Source: Parietaria judaica (lineage: Eukaryota > Streptophyta > Magnoliopsida > Rosales > Urticaceae). From it: 64,000 bases of DNA. The notes under the pieces were generated by a model. That model did not search any database. It was given only the letters and a program-made list of their open reading frames with translations, and was not told where the DNA came from. Location of the stretch: the NCBI GenBank assembly GCA_954871525.1, contig OX940871.1, positions 26,510,586 to 26,574,585 on the forward strand, read 5' to 3'. Position 1 is the stretch's first letter. Each line of letters opens with the position of its first letter. A program made the position numbers and the translations under genes. Below are positions 22,931 through 34,349 of this stretch, piece after piece.

Positions 22931-24423
22931 TAAACCCTATCATAAATTCTTTTAACTTTTTCATAGCAATATCTCATTCTCCCAACAATGGATCCATCAA
23001 ACCATTCAAATATTTCTGATGAATGGCGCCACATTAGTGGGTGATTTGTTTTAAGTACCAAAGTCTCCGCGTACGGTCATTACTTTGGATGGACACTGTA
23101 GAGTCTCCTTGGATCGACTTTCGACTAACATGCGACAACAACCATTCAACTTATTTGAGAAGTTTGAGTATTTTGTAACTTGAAGAATTAGGGTAGAATG
23201 TTCAATTTAAAAAAAAAATCCGGTAAAAAATATACATTTTTAACTTTAAAACTAACAAAGAATACACAAACAAAAATAAAAACCAGAACCGAATTATCGG
23301 TCCTGAATTTTTATTCAGAATAAGAATTCTAGTTCCAAGGCAGAAATGCCAAATCGTACCCAAAATGTGATCTTGTTGATGTATTTATTATTTTATTTAC
23401 AGCATTACTACGAACCGTATATTGTCGCTATTATATGACTTTATATATACGTATGTTATAGTAAAAGGATAAATCATAAAAGGATATAGAGAAGGGGACA
23501 AAAGGAGCAATCTTTTCCTAACATGCAAGACTCTGAAAAGATGTGATTTTGGCAGAGAAAGCATGATATGAATGGTATAATATCTCGAGTATTGGTGTGG
23601 AGAACTCAAGATACAAAATATTGGTCAACAAACAAAGGATATGATTGTGAAAAAAAGCGATTAATTGGAAGATGAATAATTAAGTACTTGGAGTTAAGTA
23701 CCAATATCCTAGACCTAGTTGTTAAAAATAAAAGGAGTTATGACTAATGACTACCGTAAACTAAATTCAAAGATACAAAATGCATATAATGTTATGGGAA
23801 AATTTCAGTTTTTCACAAAAATATACTATATCTTATTAAAAGTTAAAACAGTCAAAATATAACTTTCATATTTCCAACTATAATTTAAATAATTTATTGG
23901 CAAAATAATAGCCCTAAAATCAATAGTCGGCAATATTTTGATTTTTAAAAATAAAAAATCAGTGAAAATGAGTCTAAAAAATATATAAAAATAAAATTTG
24001 AAATTAAGAATAAGGAGTAAATTTGGAATTTGAAAAAATTAAATATTAAGAGGGCATAAAAAGAAAACTAAAATATACTTCAAAATTCAAATCAAAGTAT
24101 ACTATAATTGTTTTGACAATAAAGGGTACCTTTTTCGATAATGAAAGATAGAGTGTATATAATTATAAACAAAATTCTATTAATTTGAATGCTTTTATAA
24201 TTATATGTATGTATTTATTTAATGGGAGGGAGAGAGAGTGTGCAGTGGCAGCAGAAGAATACAGTTCGGTTGTGTTTGGCATGCATGGTTGACCGAGCTT
24301 TGACTGCATATAAGTGAGTTTTGGCAGTGAGTGAGCTGTTTCTATTGAGGCCGACGCATCCAAATGGGACCACCCAAATCTCAACCCTTTCATTACTCAT
24401 CCAATTATAATTATAGTTCAAAA
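22931..24423. other. Intergenic, no gene seen
   Basis: AT-rich. An A-rich open stretch and small frames show no recognisable family. A GA-rich patch and TGCATG motifs near 24230-24300 are not assignable. Confidence 0.45.
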
Positions 24424-25737
24424 CAAGGTTTCGATTTTCGCGATAATCGAGCGATAATCAAGCGATTTATCGCTGAAAACCACTTCTCGGTAACTTATCT
24501 CCTCTAATCGTTATCTTTTTATACTTATCGCGATTTTTCGATTCGAAAAGCAAGTCACTTATCTCTCAAACTTATCAAGTGTATTTTCTCGAAAAGCAAG
24601 CTACTTTTCGGTCAAAAACGATAAGTCAACCCTGGTATAAATTTTTCTTTTTTTGCGGCAAAAGTTCCAACTTCTTTTAATTTCAAAATTTAAATGTATT
24701 TTTTGGGTTTTTTTTAGTAGATCTTTAGCGTTTTGATGTTTAAATGTTGTATATGTATGAATCATGTCAATTTTTCACATTTTTATTCTATATTTGTATT
24801 AGTTACTTAGAAAGCTATTAGGTTGAATGAAAGTTAAACTTTGAGTTTCATATTAGTTTAATTGTACATTTTACGTTTTGAATCAAATGTTGTTGAAATT
24901 GATTTTTTTTAAAGTATATGATGGAATATAGATGAATCAAGATGGTTTGCGTGATTTTTATTGATTTTTTGCAGATTTGGGTTAAATTTAAGGGTTTATG
25001 CAAATTAATTATAATTGCGACAAAAATACCAATTTTCCTACAAATAGTGAATTTGAGATATATTTTAATTTTTTTGTGTAATTTCATTTTGTAACATTGT
25101 ATATAATTAAGAAACTGTTAGTTTGACATAATTATTTTTGTAATTGATGTCTTTCTGAATTATGACCTTATTGCGGCAAAAGTACATATTTTTGGAAATT
25201 AGTTAAGTTAAGCTAGTTAGTCTTTTTTTTTTTATGTAAAATCATTTTATAACATTGTTAATAACTTATAAAATGTGAGGTTGATATAATTATATCTAAT
25301 TTAACGTTTTCCCGAATTGCAACCTTATTGCGGGAAAAATAAATATTTTTTTTGAAATTGGTCAAATTGAGCTATTTCTTTGGTTTTTCATATGTAACTT
25401 CATTTTGCACATTGTATATAATTCTGATACTGTGATTCTGACATAATTTGTTTTGTAATTTGATGTTTTTCAATTATTAAGGAAAATATACATATAGTAT
25501 TTTATGTTATAAAAAATATTTTATGTATGAAAATATATATGAAAATATTTTATAAGTTTTCCATCGATAAGTCTATCGATAAGCGATTAATCCATCGATA
25601 AGTTCGATAAGTTTCGGTAACGGCAAACGATAAATTTTATAGGTTTTCCATCGATAAATCCATCGGCAAACGATTACTCCGTCGATAACGGCAAACGATT
25701 TATCGGCAAAAACGGCATTCAAATCCTTGGTTCAAAA
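24416..25737. repeat. 8-bp target-site duplication flanking the hAT-like element
   Basis: GTTCAAAA occurs at 24416-24423 and 25730-25737, precisely at the CAAGG and CCTTG ends. Confidence 0.75.
24424..25729. mobile_element. hAT-like non-autonomous element, 1306 bp
   Basis: The ends are CAAGGTTTCG and, as reverse complement of the right end, CAAGGATTTG, flanked by an 8-bp target duplication as in hAT transposons. Both end regions are packed with CGATAA/TTATCG motifs (GATAATCGAGCGATAATC at left; TCCATCGATAAATCCATCG at right). The interior is AT-rich and encodes nothing. The right part recurs at 8944-9312 and shorter relatives occur at 57286-57468, 61550-61700 and 62058-62215. The hAT assignment rests on duplication length and terminal form only. 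Confidence 0.7.
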
Positions 25738-26649
25738 TGGATATCCAAACTTTTTCCCAAAAAAAAAAAATCTTTGAGCAGTGAGTTTCTTGGGAGTAGC
25801 CATAAAATGGTGCCTGTTCATCCAGATAACCTACAAGGCCCAAGCTGCCTCATGACCTAGCTACACGGGTGAAGGGCAATTTCAGTGAGAGTCCTACACT
25901 ACAAGAAGTGTAGGCGTATAAGGGGAAAAGTTTCCAATTCTTGAAAATGTGTTAGTTAAATAAAAAAAAAAAAAGAAGAAGTGTAGGCGTGTAAATAGAG
26001 ATTCGTTAGGAATAATGACTTATGAATAGTTGCAGTTTTGGCAGGATGTTTTCATCTCACTTAATCCTCAATTCTGTTGAGAAGAGTATAAGGGGAAAAG
26101 TTTCCAATTCTTGAAAATGTGTTAGTTAAATATAAAAAAAGCCTCGTCTGAGTGACACGTGGCACAAGGTCAAAATGGAGGAAGGAAATTTTGAGGAGTG
26201 AAATGAGGATACGAAACAAAAGAATTGAAAGTTTTCCTGAATAAAAGAAATGGAATTTAAAGGTCATTTTTTAAAGTATTGGAACTCTTGTCGAGACTAA
26301 CCCAATATTGAAATCTGAGTGACATGTGGCATGAGTAATGGTGAGGGACATAAATTTCGACGGAAGTACCAATAAGGATACAAATTCAGAGAATTCGAAC
26401 TTTGTCGGGGCAAAAAAATGAATTGAAACTGACGGTCTATTGTTTAAAAGTATTGGAACTTTTCCCGAGATTAACCCAACAATAAATAATATTAATTTTT
26501 ATATCTCTATATTGAATCATCTGATTTTCTGAAACTTTTAATTGAACTTTAAATTTTGATCGATTTTTAGGTAATATTATTAATCAAGACAAAGAAATAA
26601 TTTATAAGAGGGATATGAAGGTCAGAAGGGATATGCTGGAATGAGGAAT
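25738..26649. repeat. Nested short duplications and MITE fragments
   Basis: A perfect 47-bp direct repeat lies at 25916-25962 and 26086-26132 (starting GTATAAGGGGAAAAG). AAGAAGTGTAGGCGT appears at about 25904 and 25975. About 26140-26480 contains two diverged half-copies of the element found whole at 32230-32775 (GTGACACGTGGCA, AAGTATTGGAACT, CGAGACTAACCCAA). No gene is visible. Confidence 0.6.
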
Positions 26650-26822
26650 CAGGCCAAATTAGGGCCCGTGAGCTTATTAGGCTTACGGGGTCTGTTAAGG
26701 ACCGTCGTAAATATGTTGGGCCCACCCGGGCCCGATATAATAATAATGTAGAGTTACTAATTAATTAGATTAATTATTGAAAATGACTCAATGAGCTTGA
26801 CCCATTTATATGGGCCAAAAAA
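26650..26822 (+). mobile_element. LTR relic (Copia), copy A
   Basis: AATTAGGGCCCGTGAGC through TATGGGCC matches the segment starting at 28450 as a direct repeat with many substitutions. It stands directly before the RNase H remnant, an order that implies loss of most of the internal region. Confidence 0.6.
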
Positions 26823-27357
26823 ATATTTTGATGTACCTTAACAAGACCAAAGAAAGATCACTTGCTTACAGTAGCACTGATCAGTTAAACATTATAGGTT
26901 ATACTCATGCAAGCTTCCAAACTTACAGCATGATTTTAAATCGCGAACAAGATATGTGTTCTATGTTTAAACGATGGTGCAATTACTTGGATAGTTGCAA
27001 ACAAGCTACGGTAGTAGATTCGAGCACCTTAAAGTTGAGTACATAGCTGCATCAGATGCTGCTAAAGAGCCTGTCTAGATTTGAAAACTTATTTCTTATC
27101 TCGGTGCGGTTTCTATTGGTGATCTAGTGAAGCTCTTGTGTGACAACAACGAAGTTATAACACAAGCCAAGGAGCCAAGATCACACAGAAAAGTAAAGCA
27201 CTTGCTCATGATGTTCCACCTGATCGGAGACATCATTAATCGGAAGGACGTTGCAATTGAAAGAGTAGACACATTGGACAACGTGGCTATGACAAAGGCT
27301 TTTTCGAAAGAAAAGCACATTCGTCAAATAAAGTCTATTGGTATCCGACATTTTTAG
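26823..27357 (+). pseudogene. Decayed Copia RNase H remnant
   Basis: The plus frames give TDQLNIIGYTHASFQT, then CKQATVVDSS, YIAASDAAKE, LLCDNNEVITQAKEPRSHRK, HLIGDIINRKDVAIERV and SIGIRH. This is the order and spacing of Copia RNase H (SDADWAG-like, TAEAEYIA, DNxxAI and LADxLTK positions), but stops and a frame change near 27045-27080 break it. The usual acidic catalytic residues are partly lost. Confidence 0.8.
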
Positions 27358-28444
27358 AAGTCTGTAGTTTGTAAGACATATTCAAACTTGATTTTAGATT
27401 TAAAAAATAACAAAATTTTATTTTATTTATTATTTGTTAAATTTTGAGCATAATTATTATTCAATAAAGGCAGTTTCATACTTTCATGTTCATTACAAGT
27501 GATGAAGTTAATTTTGTAATATTGTTATCCACAAAACGAAATGAAGTCCCTAGAAGTCAGAAATGATTATCTGAAATGTCCCTAGTCAAAGAGGGTAAGA
27601 AAGGTAGCAAGGAATATATGTGACACCTCAAAATTGATTGGTACATATTTATAGAAAAAAGAAGAGTCCTTGATCTAGGAGATATTTTTCAAATATGTAG
27701 ACAGTAGTTGCGAGAACTAGCAGTGTTGAATTGACTCACACTTTGAGAGATACATATGGAATAGCCTTTTGGAATAAATGGGGACACTATTATCTCTATA
27801 GTAAACAACAGTAAAATGATTCTAGAGTTTGAGAGCAACCATGAGTCCATTACCTGGTTAGTGAAATACTTTTATTACAATTAAACGCTTCCTTTTAACT
27901 ATACGATTATAAAAACTGTAGTTGGGCATGTCAGGATCCTTGCAGAGTGGAATGATAATTCAAGGTTATAAAATATGTGGCCACATACAAGTCAAAATTA
28001 TTTTGGACTTGGTAGTTTGATACTCGAATCCATGAAATAGGAAACTGAAAAACGACTTAGCACAAATACCAAACCATATTATGTGCCCACTTAAGAGATG
28101 TAAAGAGGAAGAGGAATAAGTTACCGTTAAATTTTATGCTATCAGCAAAGGTTTAGGATCACCGCATTTTAGTAGATTGGGGGCAGTGATCTAATGCTAG
28201 AGACCATTCACTTCTTGCAAATTATTTGAGTCTGTGGCCAACATTGCAAAATCCTATGGAATCACACTGAATATGTCATAGGAAGCGGAGTACGATTATA
28301 AGGTCACTATAAAAACAATTTTTCTTAATGACATGGACGCACAAGGAAGAGATGATCTTTAAGGTGCAATGGCACATCCAATCTCGTTATCTTTAGTGAT
28401 CAACTCTGCATACGGATATACAACAACACACTCAATCGCAATAT
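27358..28444. other. Internal remains of the decayed Copia
   Basis: No protein remnant or regular repeat could be read. By position, between RNase H and the second LTR relic, it should be 3' internal or foreign DNA of the old element. Confidence 0.35.
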
Positions 28445-28686
28445 ATTCGTCCCAATTAGGGCCCATGAGCACATTGGGTTTTCGGGGTCCGTTAAGGATC
28501 GTCGTAAATATGTTGGGCTCACTCGAGCCCAATAAAGTAATTATGTAGAGTTAGTATTGATTAGATTAATTATTGATAATGACCAAATGGGCTTGACCCA
28601 TTTGAATGGGCCAAAACTCATTAGGTCATTCTAGACCGTGGGCTAAATATCCTAAGTCACAGGCCCTAGATCGTTGAGAGAATTAG
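28445..28686 (+). mobile_element. LTR relic (Copia), copy B, 5' part
   Basis: CAATTAGGGCCCATGAGC, GTCGTAAATATGTTGGGC and GACCAAATGGGCTTGACCC align with copy A at 26650-26822. The LTR is interrupted after about 28686 by rRNA-like sequence and resumes near 28920. Confidence 0.6.
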
Positions 28687-28917
28687 CTGGTCATAGTGGC
28701 ACATGGCCGGCGCTCAATAAAAAAAGTTACACTAGGGATAACGGGGTGATCTTCCCAAAGGGCTCACATCGACGGTAAGGTTTGGCACCTCGATGTCGGC
28801 TCTTCGCCACGACGCCACCTAGGGTGTTAGTATGTTCCAAGGGTTGGGTTGTCCCCCATTAAAACAGTACATGAGCTGGGTTCAGAATCGTCATGAGACA
28901 GTTCGGTTCCAGGGCAT
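28687..28917 (+). pseudogene. Organelle-type 23S/26S rRNA fragment (peptidyl-transferase region)
   Basis: The text GCTGGTCATAGTGG, GTTACACTAGGGATAAC, CTCACATCGACGG, GTTTGGCACCTCGATGTCGG, CTCTTCGCC, GTATGTTCCAAGGGTTGGG and GAGCTGGGTTCAGAA follows the order of domain V of bacterial-type large-subunit rRNA, ending at GAGACAGTTCGGTT. Cytosolic plant 25S does not read like this, so it is a plastid- or mitochondrion-derived insertion (NUPT/NUMT). It carries many substitutions and indels, for example an extra ACGCC-like block near 28812, so it is old and non-functional. Plastid or mitochondrial origin could not be decided by eye. Confidence 0.88.
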
Positions 28918-29060
28918 ATAATCTTTACCCTAATTATGCTTGCCTATTTGTTCTCTTCTCCTTTATAAATATGGGATTAAGATTCCATTCGAATCACACT
29001 CAAGTAATAGTATTCTCTATTCGCTATCTCTCTTAAGCTCTTTCTTTACTTTAAAAGAAT
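28918..29060 (+). mobile_element. LTR relic (Copia), copy B, 3' part with promoter
   Basis: CCTTTATAAATATGGG is a good TATA box (about 28961-28976), followed by a leader-like CACACTCAAGTAATAG and a CT-rich stretch. This fits the U3/R part of an LTR whose upstream half lies at 28445-28686. Confidence 0.5.
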
Positions 29061-29717
29061 ATATATATATATATATATATATATAGGGAATATATATATA
29101 TTAATTACTCAGCTATAATATAATATTTATTTGAAATTTAACTCATCAAACTTAGTCGAATATCACTTCATTGATTTTACATTAACAATAGTGGCGAATC
29201 TAAAGTAAAAATATTAAGGCTGCATCTTGGAGGGACGAAACAATTACAATTTAAATTAAAGAATTCAAATAAATTGATACTATGAGTCATATTTTAAACA
29301 TTTAGGACAAAAGTTCAAGAAACTTAAAAAATTTAGAGGTAGGTTCCATTATTTTGTTTTTTCTTCTCTTAGTTCCTCTCGAATCGGATGGGCTTTTAGG
29401 CCTGTTTCATCATATATGTATACATGATATACGTTTTCCTTTAATATATTTCAGGAGTCATGTATGTTTTTGGCAAGACTAGCCTGAAAAAGAGAAACAA
29501 TGTAAAGAAGTTATGGTGATGCCGAATTACTAAATTTCTTTGTTTCGAAACCTACCGAAAGCAAGTAAACCAATCCTCAGAGAAGAGATATGAGGAACAC
29601 TTTTGATTCAACAAAGGAAATAACTGACTTATCCACTAATTAACGTCTCTAAGAATTACTTTTTAGTGCTTTAATTAGTTTATTAATCTCCTTTACATTT
29701 ATGATCGCTCCTCAACC
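29061..29717. other. Intergenic, (AT)n and the 3' flank of the MATE gene
   Basis: (AT)n at about 29059-29085. The remainder is AT-rich with no frame of note. 29640-29717 is the probable 3' UTR of the minus-strand transporter gene. Confidence 0.45.
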
Positions 29718-32700
29718 TTAGTCTAATCCTCCTTCAACGTCAATAGAAAGCACAACTTGCGAATCAGCCTGCTCGTTGTTGGCCGATGTTGCTCCGCTCT
29801 CACCGCTGCCGGTGAGCTCTCTAGCCCTCTCCGCCTGCACCCGCCACTCTGTGCCCATCAGTGCCACCACCATTGCGATTCCACAAACACCCTGCAATTA
29901 CACCTATTAATATAGTATCCGGAATTCGGAATTCAGATTAATTTTTAATTTTAATCCGGAATTCTAATTAATTTTTAAAACAATTAATCGATTTTTACCT
30001 TCGGATTTAATTAGAAATTTAAAAATCAGATTTTTTTTAACCACTATTCGGGGTTTATCATATTTAAAGCATTACTTGCGCCGCCAGCAGCCCGAGCCAC
30101 AGCCCCACGAGTCCCTCCCTCAGGCACAGCGCCGCTACCACTGCCACTGGCAACCCGACCCCATAAAACGAGCCCAAATTTATGCCTGCAGCCAACGTCG
30201 GCCGTGCGCTGCCCCGCATGACGCCACAAGCTGCAGTCTGTGGGCAGTTCCCGAGCTCGCATAGCCCCGCCACAGGAAGAACTGCAGCCACCAGCGCGCC
30301 AACGTTGGTGTCACGGGTGAAGAGACCCGCCCACATGTCCCTCATAGATATCATGAACACCATCGCTCCCAGTCCTGTCACCACGCCGCAGCAGAGCACT
30401 GCCCACGACGTCGTTTTCGCCTCGTCCGGGTTGTTTGCGCCAAGCTTGTTGCCCACTCTGGAGGAAGCCGCCTGGCTCAGCGCGAATGGGAACTGATAGA
30501 CTAGAGCAGTTGCCTGTTGAAAAAGACTAAGATGGTTATAATTATATAATATGAGTGTATGTTATATATTATTAAAAGTAATTGAAGCTATACTTTAATA
30601 AATTTTATTTCATTTTTGCAATTTATAAGTTCTCAAATTTAGAATTAGTGTACTTATTTTTACTTGGGATTTATGGCAAAAATACCCATATGTTATAAAG
30701 ATATTATTTATATTTTAAATTTTTAAGGAAAAAATTTACGATGATATAAAAAAGTTTGGCATAAATAATTATATTTATGTTCCAAAATATATTTCGATAA
30801 TGTTTTTGTCATTTTTTTTACCACATATACGCTATAAGAACTTCAAAGAGTTGAAAACAAATTAAAAAAGTATTATTGCATTTTTGACCACATATAAACT
30901 ATAAGAAATTCAAAGAGTTGACAACAAATTAGTAGATATTGAGAACTTCGTTTCGAAGAAGAAAAAAAAATATAATAATACCGGCATATATCCTCAAGTT
31001 ATTATTTTGTGCATGTGTACCCCTTTTTCCAGCAAATACTCTCATGAAGTTCTTATTTCTTTAAATAAGCTCTTATTTTAATTTCTAAGACCGAGTTAAT
31101 GTCTTTATCATTACACCCTCTTCATCGTTAATTGACCGACTTATAGATGAAGACTTTATTAACTTGGCAATTAAAGCTCCGGATATATTTGCGACACAAT
31201 TAGATTTTGAGGGTATATATAGCTCAAAACATAAAATATTATGTACTAATTATATCAATATTTACCTATGTACATATATTTTAAAACATAATTTAGATTT
31301 ACGTGATCAGTTCAGTCCATGCCTGTATGAGAACTCCCATAGCGGCGATGGCTTCGTCAGAGTTCGAAAGCAGACCGGAGAAGACAACCATGAGTTCATA
31401 CCACCACCACTCCAAGCACACTGACACGCAGCACGGAATACCCTGACAGAGGATCACTCCCCATTCCATGAAGCACTCCGCCGACAAGCGCGGGCGTGTC
31501 TGCCCACACGCGCACGCGTACCCGCTGAGCACAACGAGCGCGTGCAGATCACTCACTGCCCCAGAAAACCCGACCGCGCGGACCCCCGGCCCGAACCACC
31601 GCGCGAGCAAATAGTTCGCGGGCGCATGCACTGCGAGAGCCGCCGCAGCGCTCAGCATGAGCGGCATGGTGACGCCCCGCGCCCGCAGGTGGATCCGGAG
31701 GGGTGCGATGAGAGCTTGGAGCACGAGGGAGGGCACTGAGGCCGCCAAAAAGGTTGCCCCAGCCCCCGCGACCGCAGGGCTGTGGCAGAAGGAGAGAAAG
31801 AAGGGCTCGGAGTTGAGCCAGAGCAGCGAAAGCAGGATCGACGCGAAGAGGAGGATGAGGATGGTGCGGGTCAGGGTTAGGGAGAGGAGGCGCCACTCCT
31901 TGGCGCCGGCGGCCTGGGAGGCGATGGCCTCCATGCCACCGGCGAGGCCAGCAATGACGGAATAGCCGGAGATGTTGGCGATGCCAATGGCGAGGCTTCC
32001 TCCTGCGAGGGTTGGCCCGCCGAGGCTGCCCATGAAGACGGTGGAGATTGCCGACTTGCCGTATGTCAGCAAGCCGGCGAGGATCATCGGCATTGCCGTT
32101 TGGTATAGCAGCTTCATCTCGGCCGCCACCTATATATGTAGATATATTTATTTGGTCAAACGAACTTTGAAATATTGTTATTAATAATAATATCAGGATG
32201 AGATGTTTGTATAATAATAATTAATTGGGTTAATCCCGGCAAAAGTACCAATACTTTCAAAACATGGACAAATAAATACCAATTCTTTTTATTGCCCGGA
32301 CAAAGTTCAAATTCTTTAGTTTTGTGTCCCTATTGGTACCTCCGGGAAAAAAAAAATCGTCCTCCATTGTTAATCATGCCACCGTTACAAAATTTTATCC
32401 ACATTTCCGGAGTAAATTAGCCATCAGAAAGTTGGACGACCAAAGATAATCGTGGATATGTACTTAAAAGGGAGAAAAATTACTTTTTAATTCAAAGCCG
32501 AAAACGGCATAATCCATGGTTTGAAATTTTTACGAAATTGATATGAGGAGACAAAACAAGAGAATTGAAACTTTATTCGGGTAAAAAAAAGCATTGGAAT
32601 ACAAAACCAAAATTTGACGTGGCGTGAGTAACGTTGGAGGACAATTTTTTTTTTACAGAGGTACCTATAGGGACACAAAACTAAAGAATTGGAACTTTGT

Positions 32701-33652
32701 CCGGACAAAAAAAAAAGAATTGAAACTTATTGGTCCGTTATTTAAAAGTATTAGTACTTTTACCGGGATTAACCCTTAATTGGGTTAATATTAGTATTTT
32801 ATTTTCTATAATAATATTAATTATTAATTTATTATAATATTAATATAAATATAAATATTACAGTTGTTGATATTAATGATTTTCTATAATAATATTAATC
32901 ATTACTTGTCCTCTCTAAGAATAATAAAGATGACAAGTAAACATAATTAATCATAAAAGTCGAAGAATGTAAGAATTTATATATATATATATATATAAGT
33001 ATAATAATCTCGAAAATTATACAAGCTCAAAATCACCAATTTCAACTCTATAAATTAAAAAGTCTAAGTAAATTTAAGACGTTTAAAAAAAAATGAGAGA
33101 GAGTACAAAAAAAATTGCGATGCGATCACATATTTACAGTTGAAGTACATAGTACTCGCCAAATTAAATTCTTGGCAAAGAAGTATATTATTATCATCAA
33201 TAAAAAGGGATAAGTGCGGTAAAAGTACTCAGATATTTTAAAATAACAAGGCATATGAATAAGCATCCAATCGTACTGGATGCAATTTCAATTGATTGTG
33301 TCTTATGTGTCTCCGTTAGTGTTATGTTTATCGTTTACGATTCAAGTATTTAACGTAAAATTTTACGATTTTGATATTTATCCATCGTAATTGAAAACGT
33401 GATTATGTCACTATTACAAAACAAAAAAGAAAAAAAAAAGTACTTCTTTCGCAATAATCCGTTACAAAAATTTAAAAACTAAGAAATTTAAGGTGAAACA
33501 TGTGCGATATTAGTGCTTGTGTCGTGTGTGCTAGAGCGGCTCCGCCATTGCTTGCGCAACTTATAACTTCAAGATGGGAGTTTTTGTGTAGAGAAAACGA
33601 TGATGATAGATAGATAGATAATACAGTTGAATATGTATATATGATTTGTAAC

Positions 33653-33684
<32 letters not shown>

Positions 33685-33823
33685 AGATGGAGGTTTTGAA
33701 GCGACTGGATGAGACGTGATCTTCTTCAACACCATTGATGTCATCTTTCTCTTCCTTGCATATCAAAGGAGCTGAGTTTGGTTCAAAATCACTAGTAATG
33801 TTCTTATTGTAATTCTCATGCAT
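29718..33823 (-). CDS. MATE family transporter (DETOXIFICATION/DTX type)
   Basis: Four exons are inferred: 33823-33680, 32129-31323, 30513-30076 and 29891-29718, all phase 0, about 520 aa. A hydrophilic acidic N-terminus (1-48) precedes two MatE halves made of hydrophobic helices. Family blocks are visible: MPMILAGLLTYGKS, ISGYSVIAGLAGGMEAIASQ, CVSVCLEWWWYELM, then FALSQAASSRVGNKLGAN and CELGNCPQTAACGVMRGSARP. Such proteins export organic cations, flavonoids, hormones or citrate from plant cells by antiport. The closest plant group from memory is DTX48-51-like; the substrate cannot be told. Introns 1 and 3 are GT-AG, while intron 2 begins with GC (see separate entry). The ATG was chosen for the exon reading MHENYNKN. 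Exons 2-3 are much more GC-rich than their surroundings. Confidence 0.88.
30514..31322 (-). other. Intron 2 of the MATE gene, apparent GC-AG
   Basis: The protein junction LIQ/ATALVYQFP matches the family exactly if the donor is CAG/GCATGG at 31323/31322 and the acceptor TTCAACAG/GCAACT at 30514/30513. The nearest GT donor (GATCAC/GTAAAT, 23 bases into the intron) would shift the frame into an early stop. The donor is far from the strong GC-donor consensus AG/GCAAGT, so it could also be a damaging mutation. Confidence 0.65.
32130..33679 (-). other. Intron 1 of the MATE gene (1.55 kb)
   Basis: Donor AAG/GTATATAT at 33680/33679, inside an (AT)n tract, and acceptor ATATATAG/GTGGCG at 32130/32129. 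It contains the MITE at 32230-32775, several (AT)n runs, and A-rich DNA. Confidence 0.7.
32230..32775. mobile_element. MULE-like MITE with 9-bp flanking repeat
   Basis: The ends TTAATCCCGGCAAAAGTACC and, reversed, TTAATCCCGGTAAAAGTACT extend into inverted repeats of over 100 bases (GACAAAGTTC..TTTTGTGTCCCTAT). TTAATTGGG stands on both sides (32221-32229, 32776-32784). A 9-bp duplication is typical of Mutator-type elements. It lies in intron 1 of the MATE gene; diverged pieces occur at 26140-26480. Confidence 0.75.
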
Positions 33824-34349
33824 TTTTATAATCAATAAAAAAAAAATCAACAATTTTGTTCAGTCTTTTCAAGCTTGGAGGAATGAAAGGAAGAACAAAA
33901 TGTTTGGAGAGCACGAAGATGATAGGAATGTATATATAATATATCAAATGCTAGTAACAAACCACTTATTTTCCTTATAAATATTTTAATAGAGTAATTG
34001 CACGAATGCCCGGTGAAGTTTTCTACTTTGTGCACTTTGTCCCCTAAACTTAACTTTTTAGCATCAATATATAATGTTGTTGGTATACAAATTGCATATA
34101 TCACACTTGTATCAAATATTTTTCGCGTTTCCACTTTATTATTTTATTTTGATAAAACTTAACGGAGTTAGATTAATAAGTAAGTACAAACATTTCATTT
34201 TTACAATTTATCAAGAACTACTAAATAATTTGTTTATTTATTTGAAGGATTTTCTTTCAACTAAATAATATATATATATTATAAAGTTTTAAACAATGCG
34301 ATGTCATTAATTATGAAATAATAATCATAAACTAATTTTAGAAAGGATT
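33824..34349. other. 5' flank of the MATE gene
   Basis: On the minus strand a TATA-like GATATATTATATATAC lies at about 33929-33945, roughly 110 bases upstream of the ATG at 33823. Beyond that the DNA is AT-rich without other recognisable signals. Confidence 0.4.

Noticed and set aside
31299..31322. Read-through end of MATE exon 2 (AWTELIT then stop)
   Set aside because: The residues after LIQ do not fit the family, whereas splicing at CAG/GCATGG restores the conserved junction.
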